DNA of 64,000 bases. It comes from UBA4416 sp943362175. GTDB lineage: Bacteria > Bacteroidota > Bacteroidia > B-17B0 > Aurantibacillaceae. Positions within the stretch are counted from its first letter, which is position 1. Every line of letters begins with the position of its first letter. This document shows, piece after piece, positions 25,301 to 34,841 of this stretch. The DNA lies in assembly GCA_943362175.1 (NCBI GenBank), contig CALRIU020000008.1, positions 124,001 to 188,000 of the forward strand, written 5' to 3'. The position numbers were made by a program, and so were the translations under genes. Under the pieces are notes generated by a model, which did no database searches, had not been told where the DNA came from, and was given only the letters and a program-made list of their open reading frames with translations.

Positions 25301-27394
25301 ATGGCCACGACAACCTTTGAACCAACTTCTGTGAATACAAAAATATCAGTCGACACGCTCAAAAAAGCTTACACCCTCATGTGTACCGCCAAAAGTATGG
25401 CAGAGCTTTATGAAGCGAATAAAGAGATCACCGCGAAATACGTTCATGCCACGTCCCGCGGCCATGAAGCCATCCAGCTTGCCTTAGGCCTGCAATTGCT
25501 TCCGCAGGACTTTGTGAGCCCGTACTACCGCGACGACAGTATCTTACTGGCTATTGGCATGACGCCCTTTGAGCTGATGCTGCAATTGCTGGCCAAGCGC
25601 AACGATCCATTCTCCGGCGGCAGAACCTATTACTCGCACCCGAGCCTGCGCCGCGACGATATGCCTAAGATTCCTCACCAGAGCAGTGCTACGGGCATGC
25701 AGGCGATCCCGACAACAGGTATCGCGATGGGGATGCAATACCTTGAATTGAATAAATTACAAAAAGATTTCGGAGGAAAAAACCCGGTGTCGGTGTGTTC
25801 CCTGGGTGATGCCAGCTGCACGGAAGGCGAGGTGGCGGAGGCGTTCCAGATGGCCACCCTCAAAAAATTACCGATCTTATATTTGGTGCAGGACAACGAG
25901 TGGGATATTTCGGCGCATGCCAGCGAGATCCGCTCACAGGATATTACCGATTACGCACGGGGCTTCAAAGGCCTGGAAACACGCACCATCGACGGAACCG
26001 ATTTTATCAGCTCTTACAATACTGTTCAGGAATGCCTGGAAATTATCCGTAAGGAGCGCCGCCCGATGCTGATCCACGCGAAAGTGCCTTTGCTGAACCA
26101 CCATACATCCGGTGTGCGCAAGGAATGGTACAGGCACGACCTGGAAGACGCTGCCAAACGCGACCCCTTACCACGCTTAAGAAATCAGCTCATCATTGCC
26201 GGCATTGAAGCGGCAGAGCTTAAAAACATAGAAGAAGAAGCGGTAGCCTACGTAGAGGCGGAATATCAGAAAGCCTTGCTGGAAGAAGATCCGCACCCGG
26301 AAGACCTCTTCCTGCACGAGTTTGCAGAAACGCCTATCACCGAAGAAAAAGGAAACCGCGAGCCGGAAGGCAAGGAGCGGACCGTTATGGTGGACAGCGC
26401 TTTGTTTGCCATCCGCGAGCTGATGGAGAAACACCCGGAAGCCTTGTTATACGGACAGGATGTAGGCAAGCGCCTGGGGGGTGTATTCCGCGAAGCAGCC
26501 ACCCTGGCACAAAAATTCGGCGACGAGCGTGTGTTCAATACGCCGATCCAGGAAGCGTTTATCATCGGAAGCACGGTGGGGATGAGTGCTGTGGGCCTGA
26601 AGCCTATCGTCGAAGTTCAGTTTGCCGATTACATCTGGCCGGGCCTGAATCAATTATTTACAGAAGTGAGCCGCTCCTGCTTTTTAAGTAATGGCAAATG
26701 GCCGGTAAGCTGCGTTATCCGCGTACCTATCGGCGCTTACGGAAGCGGAGGCCCATACCACTCCAGCTCTGTAGAGAGTGTGCTGGCCAATATCAAAGGA
26801 ATTAAAATTGCTTACCCAAGCACCGGTGCCGATCTCAAAGGACTCATGAAATCAGCTTTCTACGATCCGAACCCTGTGGTAATGCTCGAACATAAAGGCC
26901 TATACTGGAGCAAGATCAAAGGAACGGAAGATGCCAAAACCATTGAGCCGGATGAGGACTATGTGATTCCTTTCGGAAAGGCGCGTACCGTTCAGCAGGC
27001 TTCCGAAGACAACGTTGCCAAAGGCAGGTCCCTGACCGTTATTACCTACGGGATGGGTGTTTACTGGGCAAAGAGCGCGGCTAAGAAATTTGAAGGCCAG
27101 GTAGAGATCATCGATCTTCGCACCCTTGCGCCCATCGACGAGCAGGCAATCTTTGAAAGTGCCGCCAAACACGGAAAATGCATGGTGCTTACGGAAGAGC
27201 CTGTTTATAATGGTTTCGCCCAAAGCATTGCTTCCCGCATTTCACAGGCCTGCTTCAAAAAGCTGGATGCCCCGGTGAGGGTCATCGGTGCCGAGAATTT
27301 ACCGGCCATTCCATTGAATTCGACCCTGGAAAAAACCATGCTGCCAAATGCCGATAAGGTGGAAGCGGCGATCCGGGAATTGCTGGCGTATTAA
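25301..27394 (+). CDS. 2-oxoacid dehydrogenase E1, fused alpha and beta subunits
   Basis: This 697-residue cytoplasmic enzyme joins the alpha (residues ~15-330) and beta (~365-697) parts of a branched-chain/2-oxoacid dehydrogenase E1 in one chain. The alpha part holds the thiamine-diphosphate motif as GDASCTEGE...QDNEWDIS, where most enzymes have GDG...NN. The beta part has YGQDVGKRLGGVF, the catalytic-type FNTPIQEAFIIG and FADYIWPG. Product: acyl groups passed to an E2 lipoyl protein encoded elsewhere. The linker (~340-360) is charged. No E2 or E3 lies nearby. Confidence 0.9.
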   Translation: MATTTFEPTSVNTKISVDTLKKAYTLMCTAKSMAELYEANKEITAKYVHATSRGHEAIQLALGLQLLPQDFVSPYYRDDSILLAIGMTPFELMLQLLAKRNDPFSGGRTYYSHPSLRRDDMPKIPHQSSATGMQAIPTTGIAMGMQYLELNKLQKDFGGKNPVSVCSLGDASCTEGEVAEAFQMATLKKLPILYLVQDNEWDISAHASEIRSQDITDYARGFKGLETRTIDGTDFISSYNTVQECLEIIRKERRPMLIHAKVPLLNHHTSGVRKEWYRHDLEDAAKRDPLPRLRNQLIIAGIEAAELKNIEEEAVAYVEAEYQKALLEEDPHPEDLFLHEFAETPITEEKGNREPEGKERTVMVDSALFAIRELMEKHPEALLYGQDVGKRLGGVFREAATLAQKFGDERVFNTPIQEAFIIGSTVGMSAVGLKPIVEVQFADYIWPGLNQLFTEVSRSCFLSNGKWPVSCVIRVPIGAYGSGGPYHSSSVESVLANIKGIKIAYPSTGADLKGLMKSAFYDPNPVVMLEHKGLYWSKIKGTEDAKTIEPDEDYVIPFGKARTVQQASEDNVAKGRSLTVITYGMGVYWAKSAAKKFEGQVEIIDLRTLAPIDEQAIFESAAKHGKCMVLTEEPVYNGFAQSIASRISQACFKKLDAPVRVIGAENLPAIPLNSTLEKTMLPNADKVEAAIRELLAY

Positions 27395-27406
27395 ACATTC
27401 GATAGC

Positions 27407-27428
27407 TTCGGGAACCTCAGCTCCCGAA
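27407..27428 (+). terminator. Possible hairpin after the E1 gene
   Basis: TTCGGGA (27407-27413) pairs with TCCCGAA (27422-27428) across an 8-base loop, 13 bases after the stop codon. There is no T-run, so the terminator role is uncertain. Confidence 0.35.
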
Positions 27429-27468
27429 TTAGGTGACTGATCACGCCACTGCGTGACTCGCAGCCATC

Positions 27469-27882
27469 TTATTTCACCTTCACCCAAAAGGCTGTTCTGC
27501 CGATCATGGAAACGCCGATAAAGCCGCGCACATTCAGATTGCCTTTATCGTCGCGCGTGATTTTGCAGCTATAGGTCTTGCCATTCTTAGGATCGTAGAT
27601 GGTGCCGTCTTCCCAGGTGCCATCGTCAAAATTAAAATTTTTCAGGATCTCCTTGCCGGCCAGTTTTTCAGTACGCTGCGCCTTGTCGGGATTATTCTCA
27701 TCGAGCTTGCCCGGCGTTTTGGTCCAGGTAAGTTTCCCGAAATACTTGCTGTCTTTTTTCGTGATCTCTACCATGCCTTCGTTCTTGTCGGTCATGTAGG
27801 TGCCAATGATGTCGTCTGCTTTGGTCTGCGCAAAGAGGCAGGAGGCAGCAAAAATAGCGGTAGTCAGTAAGAGCTGTTTCAT
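27469..27882 (-). CDS. Secreted DUF2147 domain protein
   Basis: This 137-residue protein has a signal peptide (MKQLLLTTAIFAASCLFAQ) and a DUF2147 domain: IIGTYMTDKNEGMVEI, then YFGKLTW and the W-rich end DDGTWEDGTIYDPKNGKTYSCKI written across strands of a small barrel. Function is unknown; it acts outside the inner membrane. I chose ATG 27882 because the signal peptide begins there; the upstream in-frame ATG lies on top of the promoter. A full promoter consensus lies 18 bases upstream. Confidence 0.88.
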   Translation of the reverse strand: MKQLLLTTAIFAASCLFAQTKADDIIGTYMTDKNEGMVEITKKDSKYFGKLTWTKTPGKLDENNPDKAQRTEKLAGKEILKNFNFDDGTWEDGTIYDPKNGKTYSCKITRDDKGNLNVRGFIGVSMIGRTAFWVKVK

Positions 27883-27900
27883 AGTTTTTTGATTTATTAC

Positions 27901-27930
27901 CAAAGTTAAAATTATTCTGCATTGGGCCAA
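27901..27930 (-). promoter_or_regulatory. Consensus Bacteroidota promoter of the DUF2147 gene
   Basis: On the minus strand TTG (27930-27928), 19 bases, then TAACTTTG (27908-27901) match TTG-N19-TAnnTTTG exactly. The predicted transcript start lies about 12 bases before the start codon. Confidence 0.75.
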
Positions 27931-28142
27931 GAGATCGTACCCGAAGTTTAGGCTTTTTTGCAGTAATTCTAATCCGGTTCTAATGTCAGCACGTGTTATA
28001 GCGCACGACCCGCAACCTTCCTGCGGTTTAAGCCCGGCTGCTGATGCTTCGTGCGGGGGGAGAAAACCGGCGGGGGAGTTCTTTGTTTTGCCTGATAATA
28101 TGTATCTTGTGATTCAGTATCATCATAGTATTTCTGAAAAAT

Positions 28143-30032
28143 ATGAAAATCCTTTTAAGCATTTCCCTGCTCTTCGCTACATTTATCGGCGAGGCTCAAA
28201 CCATTAATGAACAATGGGTAAAAGAGCATTATGTCAAAAAAGAATATACGATTGCCATGCGCGATGGCGTGAAGCTGTTTACAGCTGTGTACGCGCCGAA
28301 AGAATCGGCGGCGACACCAAAAGAAAAACATCCCTTCCTGATGATCCGGACGCCCTATTCCTGTGCGCCTTACGGGGAAGACAAGTACCAGCCGCGCTTG
28401 TGGCAGTTCCACTGGCGCGAATACCTGAAAGAAGGCTATATCATCGTGATCCAGGATGTGCGCGGACGTTGGATGAGCGAAGGAACCTTCATGGATGTGC
28501 GCCCGTTCAATCCAAACAAGAAAAAGAAAACAGATATTGACGAAGCCAGCGACACCTATGATGCCGTAGACTGGCTGGTGAAAAATGTGCCTAATAACAA
28601 TGGCAATGTCGGAGTGTTCGGAACGTCTTATCCGGGCTTTTATTCCACAATGGCAGCCCTGAGTGGCCACCCGGCCATCAAAGCAGTGAGCCCCCAGGCC
28701 CCGGTTACGGAGTGGTTCATGGGAGATGATTTTCACCACAACGGAGCCTTCATGCTGGGTGATGCCTTTAATTTTTATTCGGGATTCGGGCAGCCTCGTC
28801 CAAAGCCAACCACCATCGGTCCAAAGGAGTTTGACTACTACACCGAAGATCAGTATAAGTTTTACCTGGAAACAGGCGCTCTGAAAAACTTCAGCAAACT
28901 GATGGGCGACAGCATCCTGTTCTGGACAGACCTGATGAACCACCCGAACTACGATACCTGGTGGAAAGCGCGTGATGCCCGCACAGGCTGCAAAAATATC
29001 AAGCCGGCAATTCTTACCGTTGGCGGCCTGTTTGATGCGGAAGACTGTTATGGTGCCTGGCGCTTGTATGAAGCGATTGAAAAGCAGAGCCCTGCAACGA
29101 ATAATAAAATTGTGATGGGCCCCTGGTTTCACGGAGGCTGGTCGAAAGGGGACGGAAGCTACCTGGGCAATGTGCGCTTTGGTAGCAAGACCTCGGAGTA
29201 TTTTCAGAATAACATCGAAATTCCTTTTTTCAATTATTACCTGAAAGGCAAAGGCTCTCTGGAGAAGCTGGCAGAAGCTACGATCTTTTTTACCGGGGAA
29301 AATACATGGAGAAGCCTTGGGGCATGGCCACCGAAAGAAGTCGTGGCAACGCCTGTGTACTTCAATGAAAAGGCGCGGATAACCTTCAGCAAGCCAAACT
29401 CTAATAATGACTTCACGGGTTATACCAGCGATCCTTCGAAACCGGTGCCTTATACGGAAGATGTGCTCGATCACCGCACCAGGGAATACATGACCGACGA
29501 TCAGCGCTTTGCAGAGCGGAGAACGGACGTGATTACGTTTAAAACCGAAGTGCTGGAAAATGACCTCACGCTGGCAGGTACCTTAACGGCTGATCTGAAA
29601 GTGGCCATCTCGACGACCGATGCGGATTTTGTGGTGAAGATCATCGATGTATTTCCTGATGGCTTTAGTTACGACACCTTAAAAGACGGGAAGGGCAATG
29701 GCCAGAAATACCTGATGGATGCTTATGAAATGTTGGTGCGCGGAGAAATCATGCGCGGTAGGTACCGCAACAGCTTCGAAAAGCCCGAAGCCTTTGAGCC
29801 CGGAAAAGTAACGACGGTAAAATTCGACCTGCCGGATATTGCTCATACCTTTAAGAAAGGCCATCGCTTAATGATCCAGGTACAAAGCTCCTGGTTTCCT
29901 TTGGCAGACCGCAATCCGCAGCAGTTCGTGGATATTTATCACTGTGACGATAAAGACTTTATCAAATCGGATATTAAGCTCTATCATGATGCGGTAAATG
30001 TTTCCAGCATTGTGTTGCCTGTGTTGAAGTAG
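28143..30032 (+). CDS. Secreted CocE/NonD family hydrolase (X-Pro dipeptidyl-peptidase-like)
   Basis: This is a 629-residue secreted protein with a signal peptide (LLSISLLFATFIGEAQ). The alpha/beta hydrolase domain covers residues ~30-390, with the nucleophile elbow GTSYPG (Ser162), a CocE-type GPWFHGGW segment carrying the catalytic His, and DVRGRWMSEG. The C-terminal jelly-roll domain typical of S15/CocE enzymes runs from about residue 400. The family includes X-prolyl peptidases, glutaryl-7-ACA acylases and cocaine esterase; the substrate is not evident. A terminator hairpin follows. Confidence 0.9.
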   Translation: MKILLSISLLFATFIGEAQTINEQWVKEHYVKKEYTIAMRDGVKLFTAVYAPKESAATPKEKHPFLMIRTPYSCAPYGEDKYQPRLWQFHWREYLKEGYIIVIQDVRGRWMSEGTFMDVRPFNPNKKKKTDIDEASDTYDAVDWLVKNVPNNNGNVGVFGTSYPGFYSTMAALSGHPAIKAVSPQAPVTEWFMGDDFHHNGAFMLGDAFNFYSGFGQPRPKPTTIGPKEFDYYTEDQYKFYLETGALKNFSKLMGDSILFWTDLMNHPNYDTWWKARDARTGCKNIKPAILTVGGLFDAEDCYGAWRLYEAIEKQSPATNNKIVMGPWFHGGWSKGDGSYLGNVRFGSKTSEYFQNNIEIPFFNYYLKGKGSLEKLAEATIFFTGENTWRSLGAWPPKEVVATPVYFNEKARITFSKPNSNNDFTGYTSDPSKPVPYTEDVLDHRTREYMTDDQRFAERRTDVITFKTEVLENDLTLAGTLTADLKVAISTTDADFVVKIIDVFPDGFSYDTLKDGKGNGQKYLMDAYEMLVRGEIMRGRYRNSFEKPEAFEPGKVTTVKFDLPDIAHTFKKGHRLMIQVQSSWFPLADRNPQQFVDIYHCDDKDFIKSDIKLYHDAVNVSSIVLPVLK

Positions 30033-30040
30033 AACATTAA

Positions 30041-30127
30041 CCACATAGAGAACATAGTTTTATATAAAGAAAAGATAAAATGCCGCATTGCGCGGCATTT
30101 TTGTTTTCTATCTATGTCTCTATGTGT
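30041..30127. repeat. Inverted pair of CACATAGAG/CTATGTG repeats flanking a terminator
   Basis: CCACATAGAGAACATAG (30041-30057) and CTATGTCTCTATGTG (30112-30126) are inverted copies bracketing the hairpin at 30080-30105. A related piece lies before tyrS. Confidence 0.55.
30080..30105. terminator. Terminator between the CocE-like gene and hemL
   Basis: A 7-bp stem ATGCCGC/GCGGCAT with a 5-base loop is followed by TTTTTG on the plus strand and preceded by AAAA, so it can serve both convergent genes. Confidence 0.78.
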
Positions 30128-30139
30128 TTTCATTTGTTC

Positions 30140-31417
30140 TTAAAGCGCCTGAAAAGCCACCTCAAATGCCGCGGTCGTTTTCTGAATGTCCTCCTCCGTA
30201 TGCGCCTCGCTCATAAAGCCGACTTCATAGCCCGAAGGGCCTGAATAGATACCGTTTTCGAGGAGGGAGTGGTAAAGCGTTTTAAAGTGTTTCATGCTGT
30301 CGGCATCAATCTCTTCCGCGCTGCGGATCGCTTCTTTTTCGGTAAAAGCCAACCAGTAGATAGAGCCGATGCTGAAAATCTTAAAGTGGTGTTTGGTGTT
30401 TTTCGATAAGCCTGCGATCAACACTTTTGTTTTGCGTTCGAGCTCCTCATAAAATCCGGGCTTGAGGCATTCGGTCAGTTGCGCAATGCCGGCACTCATC
30501 GCCACCGGGTTACCGCTCAGGGTTCCGGCCTGGTACACATTGCCTTCCGGGGAAATGGAAGACATGATCTCTTTGCTGGCGCCATACGCACCTACCGGGA
30601 AGCCGCCACCGATGATCTTGCCGTAAGTGATGATATCCGGCTTGATGTCGTAATAGCCGGCAGCGCCACAGAAGCCTACGCGGAAACCGCTGATGACTTC
30701 ATCAAACAACAATAAGGTTTTATTAGCGGTGCAGATCTCTCTCAGGAATTGCAGGTACTCCTTGGTTTGAAGCAGTAAGCCATTGTTTGCCGGGATCGGC
30801 TCGATGATCACGCAGGCGATCTCATCTTTAAACTGTGCAAAGGCCTTTTCCAATGCGTCTTTGCTGTTCAGGGAAATCACAATCGTTTCGTTTACAAAAC
30901 TTTCCGGAACGCCCGCCGAAGAGGTGTTGCCGAAGGTCACTAAGCCCGAGCCGGCTTTTACCAGTAAAGAATCGGAATGCCCGTGGTAGCAGCCCTCGAA
31001 TTTTAAAATTTTATTCCTTCCGGTATAGCCGCGTGCCAGGCGGATGGCGCTCATCACGGCTTCGGTGCCGCTGCTTACGAAACGGATTTTTTCGATATAG
31101 GAGTTATTGGACAAGATTAATTCCGCCAGCTCATTTTCCAGGCGTGTCGGCGCACCGAAGGAAGTCCCGTTGCGCATGGTCTTATCTACGGCATTTAAAA
31201 CTTTGTCGTTGGCATGCCCTAAGATCAATGGTCCCCAGCTGGCGCAATAGTCGATGTATTCATTGCCATCGGCATCCCACACATGGCTTCCTTTGCCTTT
31301 TTCAATGAAGAGGGGAGTGCCACCTACACTGCGGAAAGCGCGGACAGGCGAGTTGACGCCGCCCGGGAAATAAGATTTTGCTTTTTCGAATAACTGTGCC
31401 GATACCTGGTTTTTCAT
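30140..31417 (-). CDS. hemL: Glutamate-1-semialdehyde 2,1-aminomutase
   Basis: This 425-residue PLP enzyme of aminotransferase class III makes 5-aminolevulinate for haem by the C5 route. The PLP lysine sits in TYGKIIGGGFPVG and the cofactor aspartate in FDEVISGFR. The substrate-loop start NSPVRAF and the GAPTRLENELAE segment are typical. Length matches the family. A consensus TATCTTTG lies at 31495-31502 on the minus strand, about 78 bases upstream. No other haem genes are adjacent. Confidence 0.95.
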   Translation of the reverse strand: MKNQVSAQLFEKAKSYFPGGVNSPVRAFRSVGGTPLFIEKGKGSHVWDADGNEYIDYCASWGPLILGHANDKVLNAVDKTMRNGTSFGAPTRLENELAELILSNNSYIEKIRFVSSGTEAVMSAIRLARGYTGRNKILKFEGCYHGHSDSLLVKAGSGLVTFGNTSSAGVPESFVNETIVISLNSKDALEKAFAQFKDEIACVIIEPIPANNGLLLQTKEYLQFLREICTANKTLLLFDEVISGFRVGFCGAAGYYDIKPDIITYGKIIGGGFPVGAYGASKEIMSSISPEGNVYQAGTLSGNPVAMSAGIAQLTECLKPGFYEELERKTKVLIAGLSKNTKHHFKIFSIGSIYWLAFTEKEAIRSAEEIDADSMKHFKTLYHSLLENGIYSGPSGYEVGFMSEAHTEEDIQKTTAAFEVAFQAL

Positions 31418-31494
31418 AGGAATAAAATTAGGGTTGTGAAAGTCATTTTACGTGCCAATATAACATGACTATGTTGCATTGAAAATTTTGCCTG

Positions 31495-31502
31495 CAAAGA
31501 TA
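31495..31502 (-). promoter_or_regulatory. Putative -7 element of hemL
   Basis: TATCTTTG on the minus strand matches TAnnTTTG exactly. No TTG was found at the expected -33 distance. Confidence 0.5.
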
Positions 31503-31535
31503 GGGCTTTGGTGGGATTAGCAGGCCTTTATTTGC

Positions 31536-31566
31536 ATAAAAAAAGCTACCGGTTTGCGGTAGCTCT
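31536..31566 (-). terminator. Terminator of the Bax inhibitor-1 family gene
   Basis: On the minus strand AGCTACCGC pairs with a near-complementary CCGGTAGCT and is followed by seven T, 26 bases past the stop. Confidence 0.78.
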
Positions 31567-31591
31567 TCTTTGAATTTAGAAAATGAAGTGC

Positions 31592-32362
31592 TTAGTCCTT
31601 ACGGCCGAATAAACGCAATAGCATCAGGAACAGGTTAATGAAATCAAGGTATAAGGATAAGGCTCCCATAACACCCAGTTTTTTGAAGTCTGCCGAGCCG
31701 TCGTTCTGGGCAGCCAGGTTTTTAATCTTTTGGGTGTCGTAAGCCGTCAGGCCTGTGAAGATAATCACACCCACGATGCTGATGATAAAATCCAGGGTAC
31801 CGCTTTTGGCGAAAATATTAATGAGGGATGCGATCACGATACCAATCAGGCCGATGATCAGGATAGATCCCATTTTGGTAAGATCGGCCTTGGTCGTATA
31901 CCCTGCAATGGCCATGACACCGAATAAAGCGCAGGTACTGGCAAATACCACGACAATGGAGCCGATGTTATACAACAGGAAAATAGAGCTTAAGCTGATC
32001 CCTACCAGTGCCGAATAGGCAAAGAAAATAGAGATCAATGCCGGAAATGACAATTTATTGAAGGCAAAGTTCATCAGAAGAACCAGGCCTAAAGGTGCCA
32101 GCATCACGATCCACCCGAGAACGGATACATGGCCTCTGCCGAACTCATCAACGTTGTACAAAAGCTGTAAAAGCGATTCGTTGTAGGCGAACAGGGTAGA
32201 GCATAAGGTGGTAATGCCCAGGGCGACGAACATCCATAAAAACACAGAAGCGAATAAGGAACGGGTTTCAGTCACGCTGGCCCCCTGTACATTATTCAGG
32301 CTGGTATTCCGGTTGTTGAAGTTATAATTGTTGCTGTTAGGATTGATGTTGTAATTGCTCAT
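31592..32362 (-). CDS. Bax inhibitor-1/YccA family membrane protein
   Basis: This 256-residue protein has an Asn-rich soluble N-terminus (residues 1-30) and seven membrane segments. The BI-1 signature of the last helices, FTGLTAYDTQKIK with the two conserved acidic/aspartyl positions, is clear. Bacterial members are pH-sensitive calcium-leak channels or modulators of membrane proteases such as FtsH. A TATCTTTA -7-like element lies at 32384-32391, 22 bases before the start. Confidence 0.9.
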   Translation of the reverse strand: MSNYNINPNSNNYNFNNRNTSLNNVQGASVTETRSLFASVFLWMFVALGITTLCSTLFAYNESLLQLLYNVDEFGRGHVSVLGWIVMLAPLGLVLLMNFAFNKLSFPALISIFFAYSALVGISLSSIFLLYNIGSIVVVFASTCALFGVMAIAGYTTKADLTKMGSILIIGLIGIVIASLINIFAKSGTLDFIISIVGVIIFTGLTAYDTQKIKNLAAQNDGSADFKKLGVMGALSLYLDFINLFLMLLRLFGRKD

Positions 32363-32437
32363 AGTGTCTGTAATTTTCGACTGTAAAGATACGACATTTT
32401 CAGGGGCCTGAGTAGATAAAAAATGCTAAAACCCCGG

Positions 32438-34789
32438 CTATACTTTCAGCGCCAGCTGCGCGATGAACATCCGCGGTGGCCTGATATCACCGGGCCTTGC
32501 CATGTACTCCACATTAAAGACGTTGTTCACGATAAAAGACAATTTCAGGATTTTGATCATCTGCCAGGAAGCCCTGAAATCGTGGATCCAGGTTCCGGTA
32601 TGGTTCTCTTCGCGGTATTCTCTCAGGCCCGGCAGGATATAGGTAGAGGGGATATCGTCGAAGGTCGGGCCATACTCGTGAAGGATGCTTTGCGTAAAGC
32701 GCCGGTCTACATTTTCCATAAAGCTGAAGTAGCGCGTGCTGAACCCGAGAGAGAATTTTTTGTAGTCGAGCTGGATGTCATTTTTAAACAAATGCCTGTT
32801 CCGGTATTTCAGGATATTGGTATTCGGCAAGCCCAGTGTATCGATGAGAGGATTATAGTTGGGATCGATGGGATTGGTAAAGGTGTAGCCCATTAGAATG
32901 CTGATGTTGATCGGTCCGATTTTCCCCGCACCTGTCAGTGTCGCGTCGATGCCGTTGATTTGCGCCCTGCCGATGTTTTGGGATTTGAAGCCGGCATATT
33001 GCACATCATTGACGAAGAAGCCGGTTTTAGGCCCGTAGATGTCGAATACAAATTCTACCATATCCTGGTATTCTGTCCAGAAGCCCGCCACATCCAGGAA
33101 ACCCTTAAATCCTGCAATGCCGAAGCCTTGTTTCACGCCCACTTCTGCGCTCCAGCCGCGCTCCGGCTGCAGGTTATAGTTAGGATAGATTTTTAGCGCA
33201 CTCACACTGGTAGCAATGTATTTTTCGGCAATGCTTGGAAAGCGGTATCCCTGGCCGAAAGAGGCCCGGATAAAGGTATACTCGAAAGCCTGGTAGTTGA
33301 GGCCGGCCCTCAGCACAGGCTGAAAGGGCAGGTCGTTGATCTTCGGATTGATGTAGCCTCGCGTGAAAGCCGTATCCACTTTATAGTATTCGCCGCGGAT
33401 CCCGAGCGAGGTCGTCAGCTTGCCGAATTTCTTATCGAGCTGCACATAGCCTGCATAGTTAGTGCCCGTGTGCCTGCCATAGAGCGAATCGCCCAATACC
33501 TGCTGCTGCATGAGCACAAGGCCTCCCGTAAGCATGAAGTTGTGTTTGAAGCGCTTCTGGTATTGCAGCTCCGAATAGTACAGCTCGGCCCTGGCTCCCT
33601 GCCCTTTGTCGTTGGTATTATTGGTGAGGAAATAACGGGTTCTTAAGCTGAGCTTGCCGCCTTTTTTGAAGAAGTAGTTGATGTAAGGATCGATATTGAA
33701 GCGCTTGTTGTCGTATTTCTGAATGGTGTAACCCTGTGGAATGTAGGCCGAGTCTGCATTCTGCCACAGGAAGAAAAGACCTCCCTGCGTTTGCATCATA
33801 TTGGTGTTGACGCCTACAGCCAGCCCGCGCAGCTTGCCCTGGAAATTGTAACGCAGGTTCACATTAAGCCGGATGCGTTTTTCTGTTTCCAGGAAGCGAA
33901 AGCCATCATCGTTGTAGGCATGCCCCCCGATCACCAGGTCGAGGTTTTTTAGTTTTTGTGCATGCGAAAAATTGACTCCTTCCTGGAACTGCGACGTGCC
34001 TTTCCACCATTTCAGAGAGCTCCTGCGCGGGGCATCGTAGCTCCCGGCGAAGACGGTGACCTTGGTGATGGGCTTATCTTTGGCATAAGCGGTGCGCAGG
34101 TTGATGGCTCCGTTGAGCGCAGAAGAGCCAAACAAGGCTGAGGCCGCGCCTTTGATCACTTCTACCTGCTCGAGGTTTTCCAGCGGCAGGTAATTCCACT
34201 TGATGTCGTTGGCATCAGCGCTGATCATGGGCATCTCATCCACCAGCATCAGTACGCGGCTGCCTGCCCCATAGCTAAAGCCACTTCCTCCGCGGATGCT
34301 GGCTTGTCCATCGGCAACGGTTACACCCGGTACCTGGTTCATGATCATGTCCAGCGAGGTCGTGTTTTTGTTTTCAATGAGCTGGGGCTTGATCACTTCC
34401 ATGCTCACCGTAATATCAGAGAGTTTCTGCTCGAATTTCCCGGCCGATACCACGACTTCATCCAGCAGCTGGTTTCCTTTGTCGGGGTCCAGCTCAACCT
34501 CTATAACCGTCGTGTCGTTTGGGGTTACCGTCACCGTTTGTGTGTGCAAGGTGTAACCTACCAGGTTGCAGCTGAGCTCATAGCTTCCCGGCTCCGATTT
34601 TAATAGAAAGGTACCATCGACATCGGTACTGCTGCCATTGGTCTTGTTCAGAATCACCGTTGCGCCGGGCAGGGCCTCCCGGTTACTTCTGTCCTTTACC
34701 AGGCCCTTGATAACACCGGTAGTCTGAGCATAAAGCTGGCAGGAATATAAAAAAATAGCTGTTAAAATATATTTCGGGGATTTTAGCAT
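32438..34789 (-). CDS. TonB-dependent outer-membrane receptor with CarboxypepD_reg domain
   Basis: This is a 783-residue receptor. I start at ATG 34789, where the signal peptide (YILTAIFLYSCQLYAQ) begins. Residues ~22-105 form the CarboxypepD_reg domain (GVIKGLVKDRSNREALPGA) common in Bacteroidota. The plug domain follows (~110-230; MIMNQVPGVTV, VEVIKGAASALFGSSALNG), then a 22-strand barrel ending in FIAQLALKV. It imports a ligand such as a siderophore, vitamin B12 or oligosaccharide; no SusD partner or other transport gene is near, so the ligand is open. It is divergent from dprA. Confidence 0.92.
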   Translation of the reverse strand: MLKSPKYILTAIFLYSCQLYAQTTGVIKGLVKDRSNREALPGATVILNKTNGSSTDVDGTFLLKSEPGSYELSCNLVGYTLHTQTVTVTPNDTTVIEVELDPDKGNQLLDEVVVSAGKFEQKLSDITVSMEVIKPQLIENKNTTSLDMIMNQVPGVTVADGQASIRGGSGFSYGAGSRVLMLVDEMPMISADANDIKWNYLPLENLEQVEVIKGAASALFGSSALNGAINLRTAYAKDKPITKVTVFAGSYDAPRRSSLKWWKGTSQFQEGVNFSHAQKLKNLDLVIGGHAYNDDGFRFLETEKRIRLNVNLRYNFQGKLRGLAVGVNTNMMQTQGGLFFLWQNADSAYIPQGYTIQKYDNKRFNIDPYINYFFKKGGKLSLRTRYFLTNNTNDKGQGARAELYYSELQYQKRFKHNFMLTGGLVLMQQQVLGDSLYGRHTGTNYAGYVQLDKKFGKLTTSLGIRGEYYKVDTAFTRGYINPKINDLPFQPVLRAGLNYQAFEYTFIRASFGQGYRFPSIAEKYIATSVSALKIYPNYNLQPERGWSAEVGVKQGFGIAGFKGFLDVAGFWTEYQDMVEFVFDIYGPKTGFFVNDVQYAGFKSQNIGRAQINGIDATLTGAGKIGPINISILMGYTFTNPIDPNYNPLIDTLGLPNTNILKYRNRHLFKNDIQLDYKKFSLGFSTRYFSFMENVDRRFTQSILHEYGPTFDDIPSTYILPGLREYREENHTGTWIHDFRASWQMIKILKLSFIVNNVFNVEYMARPGDIRPPRMFIAQLALKV

Positions 34790-34841
34790 TATTCTGTTTA
34801 ATTTTATGATTACAATGTAATAAATTAACATTAATTCGCCA

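Noticed and set aside
27983..28207. 74-codon frame upstream of the CocE-like gene
   Set aside because: It overlaps the start of the CocE-like gene in another frame and covers a GC-rich gap with no coding character.
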